Assembly: GCA_023486985.1 (NCBI GenBank)
Contig: JAMDEM010000191.1
Location: 1 to 12,374 of the forward strand
Direction: 5' to 3'
DNA from: Bacillota bacterium
GTDB taxonomy: Bacteria > Vulcanimicrobiota > JAMDEM01
DNA: 12,374 nt
The notes beneath the pieces were generated by a model. It did no database searches, was not told where the DNA came from, and worked only from the letters and a program-made list of their open reading frames with translations. This document shows, piece by piece, positions 1-7,829 of the stretch; the stretch's first letter is position 1, and the number at the start of each line of letters is the position of its first letter. The translations under genes and the position numbers were made by a program.

Positions 1-6
1 TTTGAA

Positions 7-2493
7 TTATTTGCTGGATATATTCCAGTCAATACTTAGCAGTTTTTTTGTTTCCGGCAGAGGCTTTGGAGCATCATTAGGAGCATTGGTTCTGGCAGGG
101 AGGGGTATTTTTCTGTCATCAACCTGCAGGTAATCTTCCTTAATTGTGGCAGGGTCCTTGTAATCAACTTCAAAGAGATTTTCGCCGGGTTTCAGGTTTT
201 TGAGCGCCTCTTTAAGCTTCTTTTGAGCTTCAACAGCTCCTGCCTGGTTAAATTTCATATCATAGAATGAGGCAATTTCTTCGATGTCCTTCTTGGGGTC
301 TAATTTTGCTATTTCTTTTAATTTTTTGTTGAGTCCGGCTGCTTCAACGTCAATATACCCGTAAGTTTGATTTCCTACGGCAAGTTTTACTCTGACACCG
401 TATTTTGCGCGGTCTTCAAGAATATCAACCATTGTCCGGTCATCCGGGTATTTAAGAGCTTTTTTCTCCAGGTAAGCTTCTTTGCTTACCTGATCCATAG
501 ATGCAGTCATTAGCTGCTCATCAAAACTCTGGTTGGCTATTTTTATCATCTGCGGGCTTGTTGCAATAAGCCCGAATGATCTTGTGTTGTCAAGAGAATC
601 CTTTGAAAGTTCGGTGCCTCCGATAAATGCTTTTTTATCATCCGAATTGATATAAGTGGTCTTTAGCGGCGTATAGCTTAAAAGTTCAACTCTTGCTCCG
701 GCATCCTGCAGGGACTTTAGAACGTCTTTTTGCCATTGAGGCATGGAAGGCTTATCAGCCACCATGATTTTTACCGGAATTCCCGACTTCGCCTTGTTTT
801 TAAGAATCGCCGCCAGGTAAGCATCAGAAAGTTCCACTGTTTCAATGTTAATTGAGGATTTTGCTTCTTTTAAAAGTTCTGCAATCTTTTCCCTGGAGTT
901 TGGAGAGGCAATAATGTCACCGTCTCCCAGCTTTGCCAGTTTGCTTGCCGGGGTGCTTCCCTTCCAGTCGGCGTCAAGAATATTCTTGATGTCATTTACT
1001 TCTTTTGGTTCGATATCAAGAACTCCGTAAGTCAGATTTCTTGAAAAAGAGGATTTGGAAAGATTGTCGGATGCCAGTGCTGCTTCCTTGCCGTCAACAA
1101 GAAGCATTGAACCTTCAACTGCTTTGATTGTAGAGTCGGTAAACTTTACATCCACTCCGCCGGCTTTAAGCTGTTCAGCCGTTTTTATGTTCATGTCAAA
1201 TTTTGGATCCCAGGGGAAAGGATTTTTTGGCATCATAACTTTAACATCAAGCCCGCGTTTGGCGGCGCTTAAGAGGCTGGATATAGTTGCAGTATCGGAG
1301 AAAAGGTTTGTTTCAATAAATATTGATTTTTCCGCCAGCCTTATCGCAGAATTGATGGAAGAGCCCACCGAACCTGCATCGGTGATTACCATCTTGCTGG
1401 GAATATCGTATCCTTCAGGCATGTATTCATCAAAAATGTGTTCAATCTGGCCTGACTTATCGTTAAAAATATATCCAAGCTCGCGGTTCTTGTCTATGGC
1501 TGCGCTTGTGAAATTTTGAGAACCGACAAAGCTTTTCCGGTCTGCGGACTTTTTGTCATCAACATCAATAGTAATTGCTTTGGCATGGATATAAGGTGTT
1601 TCAAGGAATTTAACTTTTGCTCCGTGAGTGGCAAGGTAAGCGGCTGACTGCATATTGTTCTGCACCACAGTGGGGTCGGTCATCAAAAGTTCGGTTTCCA
1701 CGCCGTCTTTTAACTTATCAGCAATGATTGTCAGGAGTTCCTTATCGGTAAGGGTCTGCTGGATTATGTGAATGGATTTGTCAGCTTTCTGGACAAGCTC
1801 GGTGATTTTTTCTCTGGCATTTTGAGGGCTCACAACCAGCCCTGTGTCCTTAAGCGGAGGGAGCTTGGTACGGTCCCAGTCGGAATTAAAAACAGTTTCC
1901 ACTTGTTTTACCACTTCGGGATTTTGCAATATTATCGCACCCATATCAAGGTTGGTGCTGAAGGCAGAGGCAGTTATGTTACCGGTAAGGATAAGGGATT
2001 TCTTGCCGTCTATGGTCATGCTTTTTTCATGCGTTACACTGTTCTTGCTGAATTCCGGATTATCTGCCTTATATTCAACTCCTGCTTTCACCAGATCGTC
2101 TATCTCTTTCTTGCTTGGATTGGGATGATCTTTTTGCCAGTAAAATGGATCATTCTCAACCATCAACCTTACCTTTACGCCTCTTGAAACGGCTTTCTTA
2201 AGTGCGTCGGTTATCTCAACCGGGTTTGGCAGTATCATGTAGATTTTTAAATCTATGGTTTTCTTGGCTTCGTTTATGGAATCAACCAGTGCCTTTACGC
2301 CGCCTTCTTTTAATACTATAACCTGAGGCGGGGGAGGTGTTTTTGCTGATGTTTCAACTGTATCTTTAATTGAAGCAGCGTCTGCTTTCTCCTGTGGAAC
2401 CGAAGGAGATGGCTTTGCTGAGGGAGCTTTTACCGGGGAAATATTTTTATCGATGCTTATTGGGTCATAAGAAGGTGTATGTTCAATTTTCAT
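7..2493 (-). CDS. Phospholipase D-like protein with four PLD repeats
   Basis: Member of the phospholipase D / HKD superfamily, which cleaves or transfers phosphodiester bonds; the substrate here is unknown. Numbering from the chosen Met, four PLD repeats are visible. Repeat 1 has an intact HxKx4D motif (H155, K157, D162) followed by the TGN element; repeat 2 is also intact (H303, K305, D310) followed by GSQN. Repeat 3 has E460 and S462 in place of His and Lys but keeps D467; repeat 4 has P609, keeps K611 and has N616. A fifth half-repeat lies near residues 675-715. A Pro/Ser/Lys-rich low-complexity segment (about 20-60) precedes repeat 1, and I see no convincing signal peptide. An upstream in-frame ATG at 2502 directly abuts the AGAAAGG ribosome site, whereas ATG 2493 lies 9 bases from it, so 2493 is preferred (828 residues). 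The start overlaps the preceding gene by 11 bases, implying translational coupling. The PLD family is secure; the function is not. Confidence 0.85.
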   Translation of the reverse strand: MKIEHTPSYDPISIDKNISPVKAPSAKPSPSVPQEKADAASIKDTVETSAKTPPPPQVIVLKEGGVKALVDSINEAKKTIDLKIYMILPNPVEITDALKKAVSRGVKVRLMVENDPFYWQKDHPNPSKKEIDDLVKAGVEYKADNPEFSKNSVTHEKSMTIDGKKSLILTGNITASAFSTNLDMGAIILQNPEVVKQVETVFNSDWDRTKLPPLKDTGLVVSPQNAREKITELVQKADKSIHIIQQTLTDKELLTIIADKLKDGVETELLMTDPTVVQNNMQSAAYLATHGAKVKFLETPYIHAKAITIDVDDKKSADRKSFVGSQNFTSAAIDKNRELGYIFNDKSGQIEHIFDEYMPEGYDIPSKMVITDAGSVGSSINSAIRLAEKSIFIETNLFSDTATISSLLSAAKRGLDVKVMMPKNPFPWDPKFDMNIKTAEQLKAGGVDVKFTDSTIKAVEGSMLLVDGKEAALASDNLSKSSFSRNLTYGVLDIEPKEVNDIKNILDADWKGSTPASKLAKLGDGDIIASPNSREKIAELLKEAKSSINIETVELSDAYLAAILKNKAKSGIPVKIMVADKPSMPQWQKDVLKSLQDAGARVELLSYTPLKTTYINSDDKKAFIGGTELSKDSLDNTRSFGLIATSPQMIKIANQSFDEQLMTASMDQVSKEAYLEKKALKYPDDRTMVDILEDRAKYGVRVKLAVGNQTYGYIDVEAAGLNKKLKEIAKLDPKKDIEEIASFYDMKFNQAGAVEAQKKLKEALKNLKPGENLFEVDYKDPATIKEDYLQVDDRKIPLPARTNAPNDAPKPLPETKKLLSIDWNISSK

Positions 2494-2821
2494 TGAAGTC
2501 ATCCTTTCTTAAAATTTCAGGCATATTCGTTAACAGTTGCCCTAGTTCTTCAGAGTCTTCAAGGTTGCATGTAACATTTACAATATTCCTTTTTTCCCTG
2601 TGAATGTCAAGAATTTTTCCGAGGATTTCAGCTGAGGATGTTTTTTCGGAGAGTTGCCGGGAAAACTGATAGCGCACCTTGCCGCTGGGGTTTATGTGAA
2701 CTTGCTGGTTTGTGTCGCCGTCGTCTTTTACAGCTTCTACGTTATCATAGACCAGAGCATCATAGCCTGCTTCTTCAAGAGTGCTTACAAGTACATCTGG
2801 ATTGTAATTCCAGGGCATCAT
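2483..2821 (-). CDS. Hypothetical 112-residue protein, coupled to the PLD-like gene
   Basis: I do not recognise this protein. It is small and acidic, with no signal peptide, membrane segment or cysteine cluster. The N-terminal half (MMPWNYNPDVLVSTLEEAGY) reads like a short alpha/beta fold. The C-terminal half (about residues 58-105) looks helical, with a LDIHREKRNIVNVTCNLEDSEEL stretch that could be a strand between helices. A purine-rich AGGAAGAG sequence lies just upstream of two adjacent ATG codons (2821 and 2818); the second has the better spacing. Its last codons contain the ribosome site and start of the PLD-like gene, so the two are almost certainly translated together. It may be a partner or accessory of that protein, but nothing in the sequence proves this. 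Confidence 0.75.
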   Translation of the reverse strand: MMPWNYNPDVLVSTLEEAGYDALVYDNVEAVKDDGDTNQQVHINPSGKVRYQFSRQLSEKTSSAEILGKILDIHREKRNIVNVTCNLEDSEELGQLLTNMPEILRKDDFNEN

Positions 2822-2884
2822 CTCTTCCTTTCTAGATAAATCTTACTTTATCATAGCGCTGGATTCATTACTTAAACTTAGTAT

Positions 2885-2913
2885 ATTATACCAGTAATCT
2901 TGTATATAGTAAA
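2885..2913 (-). promoter_or_regulatory. Extended -10 promoter for the 112-residue/PLD-like gene pair
   Basis: On the minus strand a perfect TATAAT (2885-2890) is preceded by TGG, giving an extended -10 element. A weak -35-like TTTACT (2908-2913) stands 17 bases upstream. Transcription would start near 2878, about 57 bases before the ATG at 2821. This supports a separate transcript for the gene pair, independent of the transporter gene upstream. Confidence 0.6.
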
Positions 2914-2923
2914 TAGAGATATT

Positions 2924-2951
2924 TTAACAAAATGTTAACAAATATTGTCAA
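2924..2951 (-). promoter_or_regulatory. TTGACA box with adjoining TTAACA-AAA-TGTTAA palindrome
   Basis: A consensus TTGACA (minus strand, 2946-2951) is followed at 18-19 bases by an AT-rich TTAAAAT that could act as a poorer -10 element (2921-2927). Between and over these boxes lies a perfect inverted repeat, TTAACA-AAA-TGTTAA (2924-2938), and an overlapping self-complementary TGTTAACA (2933-2940). The position suits an operator controlling a second promoter. No regulator gene is present nearby to support this. Confidence 0.3.
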
Positions 2952-2978
2952 ATAAATAAACAAAACCGGCTTAGAAAA

Positions 2979-4721
2979 TTAAAGCATGAATGCATAAAAG
3001 CCATAAGCGGTTACAATGATTCCGATAATAAGGCTTATCAATGACATATTTTTTGCTGCCATATTGATAGGTCCGTATTCTTCCGAAAGCCCGGCTTCTT
3101 CGATATCCCTTTGAGTTTTAAATAAACGTATTAAGGCTGATATTGCAATCAGAATGCCGATAAAGGCAAAAACCAGAACAGCCATAGTGTCAGGCTTCTT
3201 TGTTGAAGGATCAATTAATTCTCCAAGCAGCTTAACTCCGCTGATAACCGCCGGGAAATAAAAACAAACGTAATAAAAAATTGCAGTGTTATAGTTGGCT
3301 TTTGCTGCCAGGGCAAGTCTTTTTATTACGTTTGTTTTTATTTCCGTGCCGCAGCCGTTGCATTTTTCTTCTTTTGCCGGGAGCTCCATTCCGCATACCT
3401 CACATTCAAGAAGTTCTTTCTTTTTTGCCTTTTCAGGCAAAGCATTCCAGCGGGTTGCCATTAAAATTCCGGCTATGACTGCAAAAATTACGATGCTCCA
3501 TGCCCAGGCATTCCAGCCGAAATGATCAAGCAGCCATCCTGTGCCAACACCTGTTATGGAGCCGACCAGGTACTGGCTTCCGTCCAGCATTCCTGCGGCG
3601 GTTGCGGCGGCTTTCCGTCCTCCAAAATCCATGGAAGCAGTTCCGGCAATCAAACCGTGACATCCGTTCAGGAAGAAGTAAAGCACCATTAAAAGAATAG
3701 CTGCCATCCATGGACCGGGTTTTATCAAAGCAAATATTACAAGCAGCACTGCCTGCATAAAATAAGCGATGGATGTGACAGGACCCCGGCGCGATTGGAA
3801 ATAATGGTCTGATACGTATCCCAGAACATAAGCGCCGAATATGCCTATTATGACCTGTCCGGTAAAAGCAAACAAGAATACTTTAGAATCGGTACTTACG
3901 TTGTGGACATTTACAAAATAACTTGGCGCCCACTGTTCGATTGAGTGGCGTATCAAACCGGTTGCCATCATGGCTCCGGTAAAAAACCACATGGTGGGAT
4001 TGGCAAAGACTTTCTTGAATATGTAGCTCAGAGAAGGGCTTTCTTTGTCTTCCTCGCCGGCTAGTAAGTCATCCTGGCGCGGGAAGCCAAGTTCTTCAGG
4101 AGTGTTGCGCACCGATATTAAAGTGTAAATTCCTATGACTGCCAGAACTATCGAAGGAATGATGTGAACCCATTCCCAGCTGCTGCAGGCTAAAATGACG
4201 CCTCCCACGGGTACAGCCAGAATCCGTCCAAACTGAATCATTGCGCCGAATAAGCCTGCAAAAATTCCTCTCTCGGAAATATGATACCAGGCGGCATTGA
4301 CTTTAACAACGGACAAGGCTCCAAATGACTGGAAATACATGTTTACAGCCCAGACAATGGTGAAATAGTTTAGCAGCACCATCCAGGGTTGATGATCCCA
4401 GCTGAAAACTTTAAATAAGGCACCTGCGGCAAAAATCAGGTTGGCGGCAAGTGCACCGATACAGCCTATCAATATGGCTTTTTTCCCGCCCATACGGTCA
4501 GCCAGCGGACCGTTGAAAAATACCGAAATGCCGTAAACTGCAAGGGAAAGAGAAATGATCCATCCAAACTGTTCTTTGCTCCAATGGTAGGCATCGCGCA
4601 GAACGGGGTTAGTTACAGTGAGATTATACCTGCTCATATAGAATGCGGCATACATTAGACCAAGGGGGACCCAGTTTCCCACGCGCCTCTGTTCAAAAGA
4701 ATAAGCCTGACTTTTTTGCAT
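2979..4721 (-). CDS. MFS organophosphate:phosphate antiporter-like transporter with C-terminal zinc ribbon and extra helices
   Basis: Inner-membrane transporter of the major facilitator superfamily, OPA branch (GlpT/UhpT/UhpC/PgtP type), which exchanges organophosphates for phosphate. Support: the N-terminal FYMSRYNL helix, the loop motif LADRMGGKK, and two arginines (R31, R258) at the positions that bind phosphate in GlpT. The GlpT binding-site histidine appears to be replaced by isoleucine in the RGIFAGLFGAMIQFGR helix, so the substrate may differ. The MFS domain ends near residue 425. It is followed by a CxxC-x10-CxxC zinc ribbon (C440, C443, C454, C457) and then about three more membrane helices (roughly 478-505, 512-533, 558-578). 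OPA transporters usually end after 12 helices at about 430-460 residues, so the 150-residue tail is extra. ATG 4721 has AGGAGG six bases upstream; an in-frame TTG at 4727 abuts that site and is less likely. It starts 52 bases after the 969-residue gene, probably in the same transcript. Confidence 0.85.
   Translation of the reverse strand: MQKSQAYSFEQRRVGNWVPLGLMYAAFYMSRYNLTVTNPVLRDAYHWSKEQFGWIISLSLAVYGISVFFNGPLADRMGGKKAILIGCIGALAANLIFAAGALFKVFSWDHQPWMVLLNYFTIVWAVNMYFQSFGALSVVKVNAAWYHISERGIFAGLFGAMIQFGRILAVPVGGVILACSSWEWVHIIPSIVLAVIGIYTLISVRNTPEELGFPRQDDLLAGEEDKESPSLSYIFKKVFANPTMWFFTGAMMATGLIRHSIEQWAPSYFVNVHNVSTDSKVFLFAFTGQVIIGIFGAYVLGYVSDHYFQSRRGPVTSIAYFMQAVLLVIFALIKPGPWMAAILLMVLYFFLNGCHGLIAGTASMDFGGRKAAATAAGMLDGSQYLVGSITGVGTGWLLDHFGWNAWAWSIVIFAVIAGILMATRWNALPEKAKKKELLECEVCGMELPAKEEKCNGCGTEIKTNVIKRLALAAKANYNTAIFYYVCFYFPAVISGVKLLGELIDPSTKKPDTMAVLVFAFIGILIAISALIRLFKTQRDIEEAGLSEEYGPINMAAKNMSLISLIIGIIVTAYGFYAFML
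3254..3345. repeat. Perfect 26-base inverted repeat inside the transporter gene
   Basis: Bases 3254-3279 and 3320-3345 are exact reverse complements over 26 bases, separated by 40 bases (3280-3319). The left arm begins GGAAATAAAAAC and the right arm ends GTTTTTATTTCC. The repeat lies where the zinc ribbon joins the extra helices: one arm encodes EIKTNVIK, the other FYYVCFYF. If the 40-base spacer were inverted, the transporter frame would remain open and the 13-residue segment between the arms would be replaced. Chance is not a credible origin for a match this long. Confidence 0.9.
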
Positions 4722-4773
4722 GAGCAACCTCCTCTTATATTATTCTTATACTACTGTACCGATTCTTACTTAG

Positions 4774-7683
4774 TTATAATTCTCCAGCCTTGGGGTTTAA
4801 TCTTTTTTGTGCAGCCCTTTTTTCGGCGGCTGACTCAACAACGGGCTTAATATGTACAAGCCAGTCCTTGAATTCATTAAAATGGGTGTAAATAAAATGC
4901 ACCAGTTTATATGCTTCCTTGCCCGGGTAATTTTCCAGCACAACATGATTTAAATTTTTTACCGCCCCGTCTTCAGTAAACAATTCCGTCAGCTTATGGT
5001 AATTTTTAAGAAAATCAACATCTTCAATTGAGTAAATGCTCTCTTTGCCCGTTATAAAATCCAGTATTTCTTTCAGTGAGGCTTTGCTTTTTATTTTATG
5101 CTTTAAACCGCTGAAGAAGGAGGCATCTCTTCCGGTCAGGATCTGGTAAAGCATTGTGTCTCCCCGCTGGCTTTTCCCCCAGATATAGAGAATGTCAAGC
5201 ATGGCAGTGGAGCGGGTTCGGAGGTCTGCGGAATGAAGATCAGGAATAATTTCCCTTAAATCACGTTTACGCAGCCGCATTCTTTGTACATACTTGCCGG
5301 TGCCTTCTATCCAGCCGGCAACAAAATCGGACCAGAATTTTGCCTGCACAATGCTTATTATGCCGATGAAGTCGCCTGCAGGAGCAAATATCGTTGCAAA
5401 GGGCCAGGCAAGCACGCTTCTGAAGAAATTGGCGCGGCTTACTGCTTTGTCAAATCCTCTTAATGTATTATGTGAAGCAATGTAGCCTCCATTGGCAAAG
5501 CAGATAAAGAAGAATTTGATTAAATCTCTAAGCATTATGCCTTCTTTAGCAAGGCTTGCAGGATAAAGTTTATCAAATTCCTGTTTTACAAAATTTAAGA
5601 TAGGCACTGAAAAACCTGTCCAGAACAGGGAGGATGAAAGATTATCAAAGTTTACGCCGTGCCAGGACCAGTCTTTTACATCCAGCCCGTTAAGCGAAAT
5701 TAAATCAACAAGAGCATTTCGCGTGAAAGTAATGCCAAACCATATAAGAGCAAAAGTAAGTCCTACCGTGTAATAAGCAGGTATAAAGCCAACACCTATT
5801 TTAATCAAGCCTTTTAAAGTGGGATTTAAGTATCGCCAGAATCTTAAAGGATTAATAATTGTAATATTCTGTTCATCGCCTGTTAAATTCTTTTTAAAAA
5901 TACCTATTTTCCCCAGAGATACTATATGTTCCCCTGCTCTGGGGCATCCTTCTTTTCCCCTGCAATTGATTAAATCTGCAATCGGCTCAGGCAAAAGAGT
6001 ATGGGTGCGGTAAAAATATTTTCCAACTTTCGGAGGGAGCGTTTCTAAATTAGCAAAACCCATTCCGGGAATTTGCGGGTCTCTGCCGGTAGAGTCGCTT
6101 CCGCATCTTGGAATCAGCGGTTTTTCATGGTAATGCTTTACGGCTTCAGCCAGCTTATCTTCAGGAAAATCCTTGATCCCCCAGTCAATCAGCTCCTGCC
6201 TTACCTCTTTTAAATCTTTATTGTTCAGAAGATACACAAAGCTGCTTAGGGACCGTAAATCAGCGGGATTCCTTCTAACACTGTCCCGCATATTGAAAGT
6301 TTCCACATGAGTAAGGCAAGGAGCATTATTAAGGATATTCAGAATTGCGTTTTGCAAGCCAATTTCAAGGGGATGGATGTAAACTAACTCCACACCGCAT
6401 TTTTCCAGGGCGGAAAAAATTTCTTCTTCGCTGGAGAATGCAGAAGTATAATCCATAATATACGGGTCATAAAAATAGTTTACCCTGAGGGTTTCCGGTG
6501 TTAAATTTTCATATTGATTCCTGCACTTTTCATAAGCTGAAGAAATTATCTTGAATTCCCATTGGGTTATTTCTTTACGCTTAGACTGCTGTATGGCGAT
6601 ATTATATTGGTTCATCAGCCAGAGGACTCTTTTATGCAGTATGGGTTTAAACTTGTAATATAAAAGCTCGCCAAGATGGAGGCGCGTTGCCTGTCCGTGC
6701 ATTACAAAACTGTGGAGATCCTCCCAGCTTAAAGGCGGTAAAGTTAAATAAGGGACATCTTCGAAGCCTTCATTTATTTCTTTCAGGTGAATGGTATTGA
6801 AGTTTTCAAGCATGGAATTAATTGTGGTCTGGCGGTTTTTGGCATTTATTTTTAAGCCCTCGGTAAATTTTTCCAGGTCATTACGGTGAACTTCAAAAAA
6901 ATTAAGGTAGTCTTCAACTGTCTTGCAGTTTTTGGGAATTATCATGTAGTGCCGGCGGCTGAATTTTTCTCCCACACTGAACTCTATTCCCAGATTTACC
7001 TTGATGCCTAGAATTTCTCCGGCTTTCAGGGCTTCGGCTATTATCCGCGGGTCAAAAAAATCATAATACGCTATTGTCACCTCGGAAATTCCTTTAACAA
7101 AAGCGTCTATTAAAACCTGGGAAGGGGTTTTTCTTCCTTCGGAGAGATTATCGTGGACATGGCCGTCCCAGCCCATGTCAAGTTCAGAAAGCGGCAAGCC
7201 TTTCTCGGGAACCTGAATCAGGTTCAATTCTCTCAAGAGTTTTCGGATTACGCTTTCCTGTCCGAAAGAAGCCAGGGTGAAATCGCTGATAAGCTCCAGC
7301 TGCCGGCGCCGGTTGTCCACGCTTTTTATTGCTTCCTTCATTAAAGCAATTTGAACCCTTGCAGTGTTCAGCGGCATGGAGATGGTTTTGGCATGAAAGG
7401 AATGGAGGGCGAGGGATTCAAGGGCTTTTAATCTTTCCTCATATTGTTCAGAATCGAGGGCGCGGACGATTTTGATATAAGCTTCGGCAATGGAAAGGCG
7501 GCGTTTGTGGATTTCCCGGGAAAAACCGCTGGGGTGGGAAGGAATGTAAATGGAAACTTCCTGATAATGCTCGATACGCTGATTTAAAATATCTGCAAGC
7601 TTCCGGACTTCTGAATCAAAACTTAAAGCTTCAATAACCGGAGAAAAATAATCAGCTATTTTTGCAATGATATTTCCTGCCAT
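4774..7683 (-). CDS. PHP-like phosphoesterase domain fused to a membrane region (969 residues)
   Basis: No close family recognised, but the central part resembles the PHP (polymerase and histidinol phosphatase) metal-dependent phosphoesterase fold. The visible PHP-type elements, in order, are: DGHVH with a following SEG...TP segment (D173, H175, H177); a helix-strand ending in IAYYD where PHP enzymes have TDH; LGIKVNLGIEFS (E234); HVETFN (H459, E461); and CGSDSTGRD (528-535) where PHP enzymes have GSD-H. Two usual histidine ligands are thus replaced (Y207 region, T532). The segment between about 240 and 430 is a large insertion. Residues 1-160 look helical and charged. Hydrophobic, probably membrane-bound segments follow at about 626-650, 721-738 and 755-780, then a roughly 170-residue charged tail. 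The start has AAGGA four bases upstream. It leads an apparent operon with the OPA-type transporter, which fits a role with phosphorylated compounds, but catalysis is not assured. Confidence 0.65.
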   Translation of the reverse strand: MAGNIIAKIADYFSPVIEALSFDSEVRKLADILNQRIEHYQEVSIYIPSHPSGFSREIHKRRLSIAEAYIKIVRALDSEQYEERLKALESLALHSFHAKTISMPLNTARVQIALMKEAIKSVDNRRRQLELISDFTLASFGQESVIRKLLRELNLIQVPEKGLPLSELDMGWDGHVHDNLSEGRKTPSQVLIDAFVKGISEVTIAYYDFFDPRIIAEALKAGEILGIKVNLGIEFSVGEKFSRRHYMIIPKNCKTVEDYLNFFEVHRNDLEKFTEGLKINAKNRQTTINSMLENFNTIHLKEINEGFEDVPYLTLPPLSWEDLHSFVMHGQATRLHLGELLYYKFKPILHKRVLWLMNQYNIAIQQSKRKEITQWEFKIISSAYEKCRNQYENLTPETLRVNYFYDPYIMDYTSAFSSEEEIFSALEKCGVELVYIHPLEIGLQNAILNILNNAPCLTHVETFNMRDSVRRNPADLRSLSSFVYLLNNKDLKEVRQELIDWGIKDFPEDKLAEAVKHYHEKPLIPRCGSDSTGRDPQIPGMGFANLETLPPKVGKYFYRTHTLLPEPIADLINCRGKEGCPRAGEHIVSLGKIGIFKKNLTGDEQNITIINPLRFWRYLNPTLKGLIKIGVGFIPAYYTVGLTFALIWFGITFTRNALVDLISLNGLDVKDWSWHGVNFDNLSSSLFWTGFSVPILNFVKQEFDKLYPASLAKEGIMLRDLIKFFFICFANGGYIASHNTLRGFDKAVSRANFFRSVLAWPFATIFAPAGDFIGIISIVQAKFWSDFVAGWIEGTGKYVQRMRLRKRDLREIIPDLHSADLRTRSTAMLDILYIWGKSQRGDTMLYQILTGRDASFFSGLKHKIKSKASLKEILDFITGKESIYSIEDVDFLKNYHKLTELFTEDGAVKNLNHVVLENYPGKEAYKLVHFIYTHFNEFKDWLVHIKPVVESAAEKRAAQKRLNPKAGEL

Positions 7684-7720
7684 TTTTCCTTATTTTCTAT
7701 ATTCTTTTAATTGTTAATTT

Positions 7721-7773
7721 TGCTATCGGAATACCCCGCAGTTTTGCTGCGGGGTGTCATGCCGCAAAACAAG
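7721..7773. repeat. Palindromic dispersed repeat, copy A
   Basis: Contains a perfect 8-base-arm hairpin, CCCCGCAG-TTTTG-CTGCGGGG (7734-7754), followed by GTGTCATGCCGCAAAACAAG (7754-7773). That 20-base tail is identical in copy B. TTTTGC inside the hairpin can also pair with GCAAAA in the tail, so two alternative foldings are possible. It lies within the predicted leader of the 969-residue gene. Confidence 0.8.
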
Positions 7774-7795
7774 TTCGCCGAATACAAAGCCTGAG

Positions 7796-7823
7796 GCTAT
7801 CACGGGTTGAAACCCGTGATAGC
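7796..7823. repeat. Perfect 13-base-arm hairpin between repeat copies
   Basis: GCTATCACGGGTT (7797-7809 region, arm 7796-7808) is followed by two bases and its exact reverse complement (7811-7823), giving a very stable near-closed palindrome. There is no proper T-run on either side, only TTATTTTG on the plus side, so it is more likely a dispersed palindrome than a terminator. Confidence 0.75.
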
Positions 7824-7829
7824 TTATTT

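Noticed and set aside
1055..2187. Several plus-strand frames (up to 154 codons) across the PLD-like gene
   Set aside because: They are opposite-strand shadows of a gene with clear HKD motifs; no domain or ribosome site supports them.
3526..3711. Second minus-strand frame of 61 codons within the transporter gene
   Set aside because: It overlaps the transporter in another frame; the transporter frame encodes the expected membrane helices there.
7796..7823. Hairpin considered as a terminator
   Set aside because: The stem is strong but no continuous T-run follows on either strand; it fits a dispersed palindrome better.
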